From Zygnema cylindricum (lineage: Eukaryota > Streptophyta > Zygnematophyceae > Zygnematales > Zygnemataceae), in contig JBBHKE010000209.1 in assembly GCA_037447655.1 (NCBI GenBank), positions 101,680-165,679 on the forward strand: 64,000 nucleotides of DNA, in the 5' to 3' direction. Shown here one piece after another: positions 33,936 to 43,939 of this stretch. The notes under the pieces were generated by a model. That model was not told the origin of the DNA. It ran no database searches and saw only the letters and a list, made by a program, of their open reading frames with translations. The translations under genes were made by a program, and so were the position numbers. Positions within the stretch are counted from its first letter, which is position 1, and each line of letters begins with the position of its first letter.

Positions 33936-35131
33936 TGTTGATATTTGAGTATTTTCTAGGTCTGTATTAGGATAGAAAAAGAGTTGAGCGGTCTACCTCT
34001 AACTCCCCTTCTCCAAGCCCCACACTTGCTGTAGTCATTGAAGGCTGGAAAGGGAGCTAGAGCCATGGCTACCTAAACTCTCTAGAGAAGACAAGAAGTG
34101 AATTACGTAGATTTAACAAAATGTACTTGACGAACCCAGGTATTGAACCAGGAACCTGCCGTCCGACAAGTCGGCGTAGCTATTGCCTTTAACCGTTAAA
34201 CGTAGAATTAGTGTTACATTACATTAGGTTTGATTACAATATAAATTGTTACGCGTAGACTAAATCGTTTAACGCGAAATAGATTTTTAGTACATAGATA
34301 CCGTTTTAATATAGTACGGAGTAGAGTACGGGTACGAAACGGATACCGCGCATTTGTTTCGATAGCGAAACAAATACCACGCGTCGAATTTCAGCGGCTA
34401 AGATTATAGCCAGTTTTTGATCGGACGGCCGCGATAGGTGCCGCAATCACGGAACATGTACTTTTGGCGTTTTTCAACCATCGCCACTTCATGTGACACG
34501 TGGCGCAACAATGTTGGATTGCGGCGACTCCGGAGATTGCGGGAAAAAATCCGTCTATGACACGTGTCGACAATTTGGCCATGTTGTACAATGGCCGTAC
34601 AGAAAGTACACCTTCACCTGTAATTTTCTGTACAACACAGTAATTTGATCGGTGCCGTACTTCAGTAGATAGAGTTTTAGAGGGGAAATAGGACTTAGAA
34701 AATTTTGGGTAAGTAGATACCTCTCCGAGAGAGCACCTTGTATAAATGGCAAACTTTGGCCAGCCATAACTATCAATTTACTTGACCATTTTCACTGATT
34801 CATTTTGCTCCGGACACAGGGGAGTCCAAGCTACACAGCGGTGTAGTCGGTCATAGTTTTTGTCTGCCAGGGTGGCTGCATTTCTAAGGAAAATTCAAAG
34901 TGGGTGAATTTGTCCAAATTTCATATTCTAACTTTGCATTCTGTGGTGGAACTGAGCACACAGAAAGTGTTATTTCACAGGGGTGAATCTATATTGGGGT
35001 TCTGACTCTCAAGGGGTCAGTCACTTGGGTTTATATAAACTTGGAGTCGGCACTATTTAGATTAGCTTCTTTTGGATCTGCATACTTTGAGGGCCAATAG
35101 AGGTCTCAGAGTTGCAGGTTATGGGCCCACC
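33936..35131 (+). repeat. 5' LTR and primer-binding site of copia V
   Basis: LTR 33936-35116, then PBS GGTTATGGGCCCACC (35117-35131) with the gag ATG at 35121. It carries the antisense tRNA-like block (about 34136-34210) and GACACGTGGCGC near 34495. Confidence 0.94.
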
Positions 35132-36903
35132 ATCTAGGGTGCCTATGTTCAATAAAACAGACTTCACTTATTGGGAGTTTACAATGGTGGGATTGCTTTT
35201 TGAGAAGTATTTGTGGGGAATTGTTTCGGGACAAGTGAGATGTTCGCCACCTAGCTTTAGAGGAGCTTACTATGGAGATTCATCCGAGGCTGCCCAGAAT
35301 ATCAACCGGAGTTGAGATGCAAAGGAAGGTGAAAGGAAAAATCTTTCCGTGGATGGGGAAATAAGGGAGAAGGAAAAAGGGACACCTATGGTGAGGGGAG
35401 CTAGGCTCTCAGCTAGGGATTAAAACTGAAGAAAATGACAGAAAAATATGGGAATAAAAAAACACTATAGCAAAACATCTCATACTTAGATATGTGTCTA
35501 AGTCGATAGCTATCACTCTTTTAAGTCTATCCAAGTCTTCAAAGATATGGGAAGCACTAACTCAGATTTATAAGAGTGAGACTATTCAGAGGCAGCAATT
35601 AGTAAAACAAGAAATAGATGCCTACGTTTATAAAGGCGGTAGCATGATAGAGTTTTGCAATGATATTGCTGCGTTATATGTTGAGCTTACTAGTGCAGGA
35701 TATGTAGAATTTGAGGAGAGTAAGATTAATACACTAATTATGAAACTCCCAGATGAGTACGAAAACATAATTTGTCGTATGCAGGCAATGGATAGCTCCT
35801 CATGGACTTAGAGCTTTACCATGGGGATAATTCTTGTGAGGGAAAGCACTTTGGAGCTTCGTAGGGGAAGGGACAGGGTCAATGCATTTTCAGCTGGTGG
35901 TGATTGGCGGAAGCGTGATGAGAGGAACGGCGGTGACGAGCAGAAGCGTGATGAGAGGAACGGTGGTGATGAGCGGAAGCGTGATAAGAGGAACGGTGGT
36001 GAGGAGCGGAAGCGTGATGAGAGAAAGAAAGACAAAGGTAAACCTTATCAGAACTTTGGTGGAAAGTGATGGAGAGGAAAAGAAAGGGGAGCTTTGAAAA
36101 AGGGGGTTTGCTTCTTTTGTAGGGAACCGGGTCATTACATGGAGGAATGCCCTTGTTTGGAAAAACTTAGAAGTTGGAATGTGGATGAGGAGGAAGAAGG
36201 GGAAGAGGAGAAAGAGGATGAAGATATTTTAGAGCTTCTCCGGATTAGTAGTATGGGAAAGAGAGAAAAGCACACAGAAATTCCACGAAGGCAATAGTGT
36301 GCTTTTGGAGGTATAAGGGAAGTAAAGAGAGAGGAGGTACTTGAGGATGACGAGGAGTGTAAAGTGTATGACTTAGAAATGAGAAAGTCAGATCTAGGAT
36401 CCATAAGTGAAAACGGGAAAGATAAAATTACTGAGGATAATTTTATAGGTATTTTGGAATTAGAAAACTGGTCAGAAAGGGAGACCTCAACGGATTCCGA
36501 GGAAAGGGGAGAAGTGAAACTAGAAGGGGTTTTTAAAGATAAAGGAGAAGAGGAATATTTAGTGAAAGGTTTAGAGGAGGAGAAATACTTATTTGGAATA
36601 AATTTAGAAAGAGAGAGTGGAAAGAAATCCATGGGAGAGAGTGAGGAAAGTTCAATTTTTGCGGGTAATGGGTTTGACATCGCTAAAGGGAGTGATGGTA
36701 TTTATGAAGGTGTGCCTGTAAAAGGGTTAGCATCTGGGTGTATGTTGCAGATTGGATATGTGGCTGGCTGTTTGGATCGCAAGAGGGAAATCGGTTTGTG
36801 TGTGGATGAAAGAGTGATGAAGTGGATAAAATCTTTGCTCGGATTTATGAAAAGTGGGATGTTAAATAAAATGTGTGATGCAATTATTATTCAGTTCATT
36901 TAA
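35121..36903 (+). pseudogene. Gag fused to an RT/RNase H remnant, copia V
   Basis: The N-terminus MGPPSRVPMFNKTDFTYWEF is in one frame (to 35315); after a frameshift, 35494-36903 is one frame with stops at 35809, 36067 and 36295. Order: capsid (IWEALTQIYKSETIQRQQLV, GGSMIEFCNDIAALYVEL, INTLIMKLPDEYENII), four 11-residue KRDERNGGDER repeats, zinc knuckle CFFCREPGHYMEEC, an acidic tail ending EIPRRQ as in element II, and then no protease. The next 200 residues contain EEEKYLFGINLERESGKKS, aligning with the RT thumb (GEAKYILGIQVERD), and SDGIYEGVPVKGLASGCML ... VMKWIKSLLGFMKSG, aligning with RNase H (SDASYGDAPMRR, TSGYVL, LMWVKSLL). Residues between are Glu/Asp/Lys-rich. The same fusion occurs in copia VII. 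Confidence 0.85.
35911..36042 (+). repeat. 33-bp coding tandem repeat in gag of V
   Basis: AAGCGTGATGAGAGGAACGG begins near-identical units at 35911, 35944, 35977 and 36010. They encode KRDERNGGDE(Q/R), a charged linker just before the zinc knuckle. Copia VII has fewer units. Confidence 0.95.
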
Positions 36904-37015
36904 TGCACTGTGTTAAATACTTAAGTTTTATAAAAAGAAAAGGAAAAAGGGGAGGGGGTGTTTGTTTACTTGTTTGTGGAAGTTGAAAGAAAAATAGACT
37001 AGAAAATAAGGGGAG

Positions 37016-38198
37016 TGTTGATATTTGAGTATTTTCTAGGTCTGTATTAGGATAGAAAAAGAGCTGAGGCGGTCTGCCTCTAACTCCCCTTCTCCAAGCC
37101 CCCACACTTGCGGTAGTCACTGAAGGCTGGAAAGGGAGCTACAGCCATGGCTACCTAAACTCTCTAGAGAAGACAGGAAATGAATTAGGTAGATTTAACA
37201 AAATGTACTAGACGGACCCAGGTATTGAACCAGGAACCTGCCGTCCGACAAGTCAGCGTAGCCTTTGCCTTTAACCATTAAACGTAGAATTAGTGTTACA
37301 TTACATTAGGTTTGATTACAATATAAATTATTACGCGTAGACTAAATCGTTTAACAGGAAATAGATTCTTAGTTTATAGATACCGTTTTAATATAGTACG
37401 GTGTACAGAACGTGTACGAAACGGATACCGCGCATTTGTTTCCATAGCGAAACAAATACCGCGCGTCGAATTTCAGCGGCTAAGATTATAGCCGGTTTTT
37501 GATCAGACGGCCGCGATAGGTGCCGCGATCACGGAACATGTACTTTTGGCGTTTTTCAACCATCGCCACTTCATGTGACACATGGCGCGACAATGTTGGA
37601 TTGCGGCGACTCCGGAGATTGCGGGAACAATCCTTCTATGACACGTGTCGACAATTTGGCCATGTTGTACAATGGCCGTACAGAAAGTACAGCGGCACCT
37701 GTACTTTTCTGTACAACACAGTAATTTGATCGGTGCCGTACTTCAGAAGATAGAGTTTTAGAGGGGAAATAGGACTTAGAAAATTTTGGGTAAGTAGCTA
37801 CCTCTCCCAGAGAGCACCTTGTATAAATGGCAAACTTTGGCCAGCCATAACAATCAATTTACTTGACCATTTTCAGTGATTCTTTTTGCTGCGGACTCAA
37901 GGGAGTCCAGGCTACATAGGGGTGTAGTCGGTCATAGTTTTTTTATGCCAGGGTGGCTGCATTTCTAAGTAAAAGTCAAAGTGGGTGAATGTGTCCAAAT
38001 CTCATATTCTAACTTTGCATTTCTATGGTGGAACTGAGCACACCGAAAGTGTTATTTCACAGGGGTGAATCTATATTGGGGTTCTGACTGTCAAAGGGTC
38101 AGTCACTTGGGTTTATATCAACTTGGAGTCGGCACTATCTAGATTAGCTTCTTTTGGATCTGCATACTCTGAGGGCCAATGGAGGTCTCAGAGTTTCA
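37016..38198 (+). repeat. 3' LTR of copia V
   Basis: 1183 bp, starting right after the polypurine tract and ending at TSD AAGAC (38199-38203). The few differences from the 5' copy point to a comparatively young insertion. Confidence 0.95.
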
Positions 38199-38203
38199 AA
38201 GAC

Positions 38204-38941
38204 CTTGGAAGAGTGTAGTTGATTGAATTGGTCCGTTCCGCAAACTAGATATCGCAGAGAGGCTAGGAGCCGTTGTCTTATGTGCGAGCCATTGTTCCAC
38301 ATCCGTTGGATTGAAGCATTAAGTCCCTAAAATATCGGTCAACAGCTTTGCCCTCAAACATTGTTGGAATCTGAACCTTGCATTCTAAGAATCACTCCGT
38401 GTACTATAAAACATAGGTGCGTCGTCTCAACACAAAAATCGTATCCCTTGCAGCCTTGACGCCGTTAACTAGTTGCTAGAAGTCACGAAGAGAATAAACA
38501 AACAAGGTCTAATCACCGGGTACCTTGTCATCTTCCACCATTGCTCTCCACCACGCTCTTGTTGCCCCCTTCAGTAAACCCCTCACATAATAAATTGTTT
38601 CGCCCCCTTCAGCAAACCCCCGGCATAATAAATTGTATCGCAATTAGACAGGCTTGGAAAATTCTGCAGGCGCCATCAAAAACAACCACGCATCAAGATT
38701 ATTGTGTTTGGCTGGATCAAACTCATAGGGCAATCTTAACTTCTGTCTCCTCAAATCTCTCTCCATTCTTTCGTGTGTTCGATCACCATGACGAGTTTAC
38801 AAAGTTGCGACGTTGTCAGTCAGGTGAGCGTTTTGCAATCTAAAGTTCTCCAATTCGCGAAGGACTCGCTCCAACATATCAGCTGTGGAGAGAGCATGAC
38901 CTTCCATATTGTCGAGTCACGAGGAAAAGCTTTGATACCGA
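38204..38941 (-). pseudogene. Gypsy G gag N-terminus and primer-binding site
   Basis: On the minus strand, directly after the 5' LTR, TCGGTATCAAAGC resembles a tRNA-iMet 3'-end primer site. Then a frame with MEGHALSTADMLERVLRELE and NFRLQNAHLT opens (about 38912-38820). Further on, KAARDTIFVLRRRTYV and, in the next stretch, KVQIPTMFEGKAVDRYFRDL match the capsid pattern of Ty3/gypsy Gag. Several stops and shifts occur. A duplicated phrase (CCCCTTCAGYAAACCCC..CATAATAAATTGT, plus strand 38575-38636) is a local tandem duplication. It stops at the insertion site of copia V. Confidence 0.78.
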
Positions 38942-39490
38942 TGTAAAAGGAGTAAATCAACGCCACAAGGCACAACGGAATGCTTATAGGAACCACTCGT
39001 AGCAACAACAAAGGCACAGGGTATCCACAAGGAAGAGCTCAAGAGTATATTAATTCGGGAGAAGAGAATACATGATTTTGCAAATAGGACACTCACTCGA
39101 AATGTTCATCTTTTTCCTATCATCTACAGTCATTTAAACTAGCTAGCTACTAAACAGTTCAACACTACAATTGTATCGCTATGTACACGTGGCACTCCTC
39201 AATCTAACGTGTCCTTAACACACTAGGTTCTAAAAGTACCACTTCTACCACATTCTGCTGCGTTGCTATGCTATGATGCTACGCTAATCCGACATCGCAG
39301 GTGCGCTGCTATGACATAATAGCTGTGCTATCAAACAACTCCGATGGTGCGCTAATCGGACATCGCAAGTGTGCTGCTCTGACATAGCAACTGCGCTGCT
39401 TTGACATAGCAGCTGTGGTGTCAAACACCACAATCTTAGTAGCTGCTCCATTCTACACTCAACCCACAAAGTCCTTGTAACCCTATAACA
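38942..39490 (-). repeat. 5' LTR of gypsy element G
   Basis: 549 bp, bounded by TSD AACGA (39491-39495). The segment 39270-39425 contains imperfect repeats of CGCTAATCCGACATCGCA and GCTGCT.TGACATAGCA, which explains its extra length over the 3' LTR. Confidence 0.88.
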
Positions 39491-39495
39491 AACGA

Positions 39496-40140
39496 GAAGA
39501 ATTGAGTCCTTAGACTAATGTGCGGATCTTCCTCCAAAACTGAACTCTCTTTCATTTTGCTGATGGAAAGGCGCTCTGGGGGCAAAAGGATCTTCAAAAG
39601 GCTTTGTTGTAGTCCTTGGTCTGATGAATGGAGGAGTATTCCTTATTTTTTTCCCTGCGCACTCTAAAAATTGATTAGTGAACTCATTGACTAAACATTA
39701 AAATCTGGGAGCATATGATAGGAAAAATCTCACATACACCCAAGTGAGCAACAACTAAAAAAATCACAAACTCACGAGGGAAGCACCTTACAACTCCGAA
39801 TTGACAAAATTCACATAGCCGATAACTTTTCCCTCGCTTCCTCTCTCACAAATGTCCTTTTTCTTTGGTTTCTCACAAATTAACTTAGAATACAACTCAT
39901 GGGATTACTTACCAACAAGCGACTACTATTGTTACCTCATGAACACAAAAGACAGACAATCTTTGAAGCATAATAAAAGACAAACAGAGTTGTACATCCC
40001 TTGCCAAACATTAGAAAAACTAAACCTGTACTAGATTGTGTGTACGGTACGAACGCGAAAAATGTAACTCGCACGACACAATTCTCAACCAACATAATCA
40101 CACGAACATTTTGCCGATCACCCACTTCTTAAAATGCAAA
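39496..40140. other. No gene recognised
   Basis: Sequence into which gypsy G inserted; it should continue the sequence left of 17867. Only short frames without motifs. Confidence 0.5.
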
Positions 40141-40149
40141 ATCTAACAT

Positions 40150-40705
40150 CATCTTCTCCATCCCTCATTCTCCCTCTCCCTCATCCCTCTTTGTCTCTCT
40201 CTTGATCTCCCTCCTCATCTCCCTCATTTTCTCCTTTTCTCTCTTCCTCTTCTTCTCCCTAGCCCTCTCACATTCCATCTACTCCCTCTCTTTGCCTTAT
40301 AAAGTCATTCGCTGCCTATTTCCCCCTCTCCCTCTCTATCTCCCTATCTGTATCCCCCTCTCCAAAACACTCTTTCTCTCCCTTTTCCTTGACATTGCGA
40401 CACATATTTCTTTTTCTCTCCCTTTTTCTCTCCCACTTACCCTCCATCTTCCCCTCTATCTCGCTCTCCCTCTCCTCTCCCTCTATTGCTCCCTCCCCCC
40501 CTCCTTTTCTCTCCCATTTTCACTCTTACCCTTGGGACTCTCCCTATCCCTTTTCCATTTCCGATCCCTTTGGAATTCGGTCTCCAATCCTTTATCCTTC
40601 TCTTTTTCTCTCACTCTCTAACTCATTTTTCCCTCCCTTTTATTACTCCCTCTCCGTCTACCTATCCCTTTGCTTACCCCTCTTTTTTTTTTTTTTTTTT
40701 TTTTT
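40150..40705. repeat. Long pyrimidine tract with T-run
   Basis: Over 500 bp almost entirely C/T on plus, ending in a run of more than 20 T at 40683-40706. It abuts the 3' end of copia VII where a polypurine tract and LTR would be expected. The apparent Leu/Ser/Phe/Pro frames here are composition artefacts. Confidence 0.92.
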
Positions 40706-40706
40706 C

Positions 40707-42431
40707 CTTTACCTTTCATAAACTTAAGAAAATTACTCTCGTATTTACAACAGTGCATTAGATGAACCAAAATAATAATTGCACCACGCATTTTATTTAG
40801 CTTCCCACTTTTCATAAATCCGAGCCAAGATTTTATCCACCTCATCTCCTTTCCATCCACACTAAATCCAATTTCCCTCTTGCAATCCAAACAGCCAACC
40901 CCATTTCCAATATGCAACACACACCCAGATGCTAACCCTTTTACAGGCACACCTTCATAAATGCCATCACTCCCTTTAGTGATGTCAAATCCATTACCCC
41001 CAAGAATTGAACTTTCTCACTCTCTCTTTCTAAATTTATTCCCAATAAATATTTCTCCTTCCCTAAACCTTTCATTATCCGTAGAAATCTCCCTTTCCAA
41101 CCAGTTTTCCTTTTTCAAAGTATCTATAAAATTATCCTCATAAATTTTATCTTTTCTATTTTCACTTATGGATCCTAGATCTGACTTTCTCATTTCTAAG
41201 TCATCCACTCTACACTCTTCGACATCCTCAGGTACCTCCTCTCTCTTTACTTCCCTTATACCTCCAAAAGCACACTGTTGCTTTTGTGGAATTTCTGTGT
41301 ACTTTTCTCTCTTCTCCATTCTACCATTGTGAAGAAGCTTCAAAATTTCTTCATCCTCTTTCTCCTCTTCCCCTTCTTCCTCCTCATTCACATACCAACT
41401 TCTAAGTTGTTCCAAACAAGGACACTCCTCCATATAGTGACCCGGTTTCCTACAAGCGAAGCAAACCTTTTTTTCAAAGCTCCCTTTTCTTTTCTTTTCC
41501 CTCTCTTTCCACCAAAGTTCCGATAAGGATTACCTTTGTCTTTCTTCCTCTCATTATGCTTCCGCTCGTCACCGCCGTTCCTCACATCACGCTTCTGTTT
41601 GTCACCACCGTTCCTCACATCACGCTTTCCCCAGTCACCACCAGCTGTAAATGCAGTCTCCCTGTCACTTCCCCTACGAAGCTCCAAAGTGCTTTCCCTC
41701 ACAAGTATAATCCCCATGGTAATGCTCCAAGTCCATGAGGAGCCATCCATTTCCTACATACGGTAGATGATGTGTGCGTACTCATCTGGAAGCTTCATGA
41801 TTAGTGTATTAATCTTTTTCTCCTCAGATTCTACATATCCCGCACTAGCAAGCTGAACATATAATGCAGCAATATCATTGCAAAACTCTATCATGCTACC
41901 GCCTTTATAAACATAGGCCTCTATTTCATGTTTTACTAATTGCTGCCTCTGTATAGTCTCACTCTTATAAATCTGAATTAGTGTTTCCCAGATTTCCGAA
42001 GACTTGGTTAGACTTAAAAGAGTGATAGCTATGGACTTAGACACATATCTAAGTATGAGATGTTTTGCTTTAGTGTTTTTATATTCCCATATTTTTCTGT
42101 CATTTTCTTCAGTTTTAATCCTTACGAGTGGTACCATAGCTGAGAGCCTGGCTCCCCTCACCATAGGTGTCCTTTTATCTTTCTCCCCTAATTCCCCATT
42201 CACGGCAAGGTTTTTCCGTTCACCTTCCGTTGCATCTGAACTCCGGTTGATATTCTAGGCATCCTTAGATCATTCTCCATAGTAAGCTGCTCCAAAACCA
42301 GGTGGCGGACATCTCAATTGTCCCGAAACAATTCCCCATAAGTGCTTTTCAAAAAGCAATCCCTCCATTGTGAACTCCCAATAAGTGAAGTCCGTTCCAT
42401 CAAACATAGGCACCCTAGATGGTGGGCCCAT
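40707..42431 (-). pseudogene. Gag plus RT/RNase H remnant of copia VII
   Basis: A second copy of the V-type gene on the opposite strand. The start ATG (42431) lies inside the PBS: MGPPSRVPMFDGTDFTYWEF. It continues with IWETLIQIYKSETIQRQQLV, GGSMIEFCNDIAALYVQLAS, the KRDVRNGGDKQ repeats, the zinc knuckle region ending MEECPCLEQ, an acidic tail, and EIPQKQQCAFGGIREVKREE without the stop seen in V. It keeps GVPVKGLASGCVLHIGNGVG and EMRWIKSWLGFMKSGKLNKM. Frame breaks occur near 42245, 41760, 41440 and 41010. That V and VII share the same deletion structure shows that the form was transposed as such. Confidence 0.88.
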
Positions 42432-43615
42432 AACCTGAAATTCTATGGGCTCCATTGCCACACAGAATTCGCAGGTCCAAAGGAAACTAATCTAGATAGT
42501 GCCGACTCTTAGTTAATATAAACCTAAATGATTGACCCCTTGAGAATCAGAACCCCATTACAGCTTCACCGTTGTGAAATAAGACTTTCTGTGTGCTCAG
42601 TTTCACTACAAAATGCAAAGTTAGAATATGAGTTTAGGATAACATTCCCCACTTTGACTTTCCTTTAGAAATGCAGCCACCCAGGCAAGCAAAAACTCTG
42701 ACCGACTACACCCTTGTGTAGCGTGGACTCCCCTGAGTCGGTAGCAACAAGAATCACTGAATTCGGTCAACTAAATTGATAGTTATGGCTGGCCAAAGTT
42801 TGCCATTTATACAAGATGCTCTCTGGGAGAGGCGGCTACTTACCCAAAATATTCTAAGTCCTAAAACCCCTCTCTAAACCCCCTAGTACTGCGGTACTGA
42901 CCATTCATAGGACTGTACCGTACAATAAAGTACAGATGCCGATGTACTTTTTGTACGGACAGTGTACGACGTCGCCATTATCCGACATTTGTCACATCCG
43001 GATGTGTTGTCTTCCGTTCCGGAGATTCCGTAAACCTGTATGATGTTGCCACGTGTCATCCGGAGTGGCGGAGTCCGCAAACGGCGAAAATGTCCTTTCC
43101 GCGAAGTCGGCGCTAACCACGGCCGTCCGATTCATATTCGTTTTAAATAAGGACCGTCGAAACAAATGTCTGTACTATTTGTTTCGTCCGGTACTAATAG
43201 TACAACTGATTCTATGTCTAATAAACCGTAATCCAGTTAAATGCAAAATCCTACGTGTGAATGTTTATATACGTATCAAACCCATTGTACCTTAGCACTA
43301 GTCCTAGACTAAATGGACAAAGCTACCGGCTACGAGTTTCTTGACGGGCGGCAGGTACCAGGATCAAATCCTGGGTCCGTCAAGTACCTTTTGGTACATC
43401 TACCTAATTTACCCTTGTCTTCTCTAGTACCTTTTGGTACATCTACCTAATTTACCCTTGTCTTCTCTAGTGAGCTTAGGCAGCCATGGCTCTAGCTCCC
43501 AATCCAGCCTTCAGTGACTACGACAAGTGTGGGGGCTTGGAGAAGGGAGTTAGAGGCAAGCTGCCTCTGCTCTTTTTCTATCCTAATAGACCTAGAAAAT
43601 ACTCAAATATCAACA
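42421..43615 (-). repeat. Copia VII primer-binding site and 5' LTR
   Basis: Same length class as the V LTRs. The tRNA-like block is at about 43308-43382 (ACAAAGCTACCGGCTAC ... CCAGGATCAAATCCTGG), here with a perfect T-arm-like stem. A 35-bp tandem duplication (TACCTTTTGGTACATCTACC) sits at about 43385-43458. TTGCCACGTGTCATCC near 43029 is the G-box-like site. Confidence 0.92.
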
Positions 43616-43939
43616 ATTATTAAAATGTTTTTCTTGCAACCTTTTGCTACTTCTTCTTCCTCCCTCAAAATCAATAGCCGGAATAGATGGTTCCCGTGGG
43701 TTCTTTTGAATAATCTCGACTTCTTCCATGTCCCTCGATTACGAATCAATTCCCACCACGTCTTCCGCTACGGGTAGAGTTGTCACTGGAATTTCCACAA
43801 CCGATTCTTTCTTGGTCTGATTTGTACCTGTAAGAATATCATCTTCTGTGAAACCACGATAGTTAGGAATCTCAAAGTCATTAGAATTTTTTGATTCAAA
43901 TATGATTTTTACTGACTTTGTATACTTGAAGGGATCCAC
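43616..43939 (-). pseudogene. Copia pol linker fragment (element VIII)
   Basis: Minus-strand MDPFKYTKSVKIIFESKNSN, FEIPNYRGFTEDDILTGTNQ and a stretch ending VAEDVVGIDS match the integrase/RT linker of copia II (24540-24760) closely, with a second piece in another frame at 43640-43735. It ends abruptly on the right at an LTR fragment. Copia VII sits at its left border, so VII probably inserted into this older copy. Confidence 0.88.

Larger units (their letters stand above)
33936..38198 (+). mobile_element. Copia element V, non-autonomous gag-only type
   Basis: Perfect duplication AAGAC at 33931-33935 and 38199-38203. The LTRs are 1181 bp (33936-35116) and 1183 bp (37016-38198), TGTTGATATTTG to TTTCA/TTGCA, and are nearly identical. 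PBS at 35117-35131, polypurine tract AAATAAGGGGAG at about 37004-37015. The 1.9 kb internal region encodes gag, a zinc knuckle and an in-frame acidic extension, but no protease, integrase or RT palm. All signals needed in cis for mobilisation by a relative appear to be present. Confidence 0.95.
17872..39490 (-). mobile_element. Ty3/gypsy LTR element G, host of nested copia insertions
   Basis: The two LTRs are in the same orientation: 17872-18312 (3' LTR) and 38942-39490 (5' LTR). Both start TGTAAAAGGAGTAAA on the plus strand and share GCACTCGT.GCAACA and GAGCTCAAGAGTATATTAAT segments. The 5-bp duplication AACGA sits at 17867-17871 and 39491-39495. Next to the 5' LTR the minus strand reads TCGGTATCAAAGC, a primer site near the tRNA-iMet 3' end type. 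Surviving coding parts are gag (38925-38204, 33930-33791, 20436-20340) and the start of protease (20340-20190). RT, RNase H and integrase are gone. Most of the 21.6 kb is later insertions: VI, IV with II inside it, and V. Confidence 0.88.
40707..43615 (-). mobile_element. Copia element VII, non-autonomous type, 3' LTR missing
   Basis: 5' LTR 42436-43615 (1180 bp), PBS GGTTATGGGCCCACC (minus) at 42421-42435, then the coding remnant. The 3' LTR is absent: similarity to V ends at the GAAAAGGAAAAA run just before the polypurine tract, and a long purine (minus) tract follows. The LTR end CAACA at 43615 is followed by ATTAT, the candidate duplication, but no partner can be found on the left. Confidence 0.88.

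Noticed and set aside
36364-36903. The extension after gag in copia V as a captured host gene or new viral protein
   Set aside because: Block-wise comparison with copia II shows the RT thumb (KYILGIQVER) and RNase H (SDASYGD, TSGYVL, LMWVKSLL) counterparts in the right order, so it is a diverged pol remnant.
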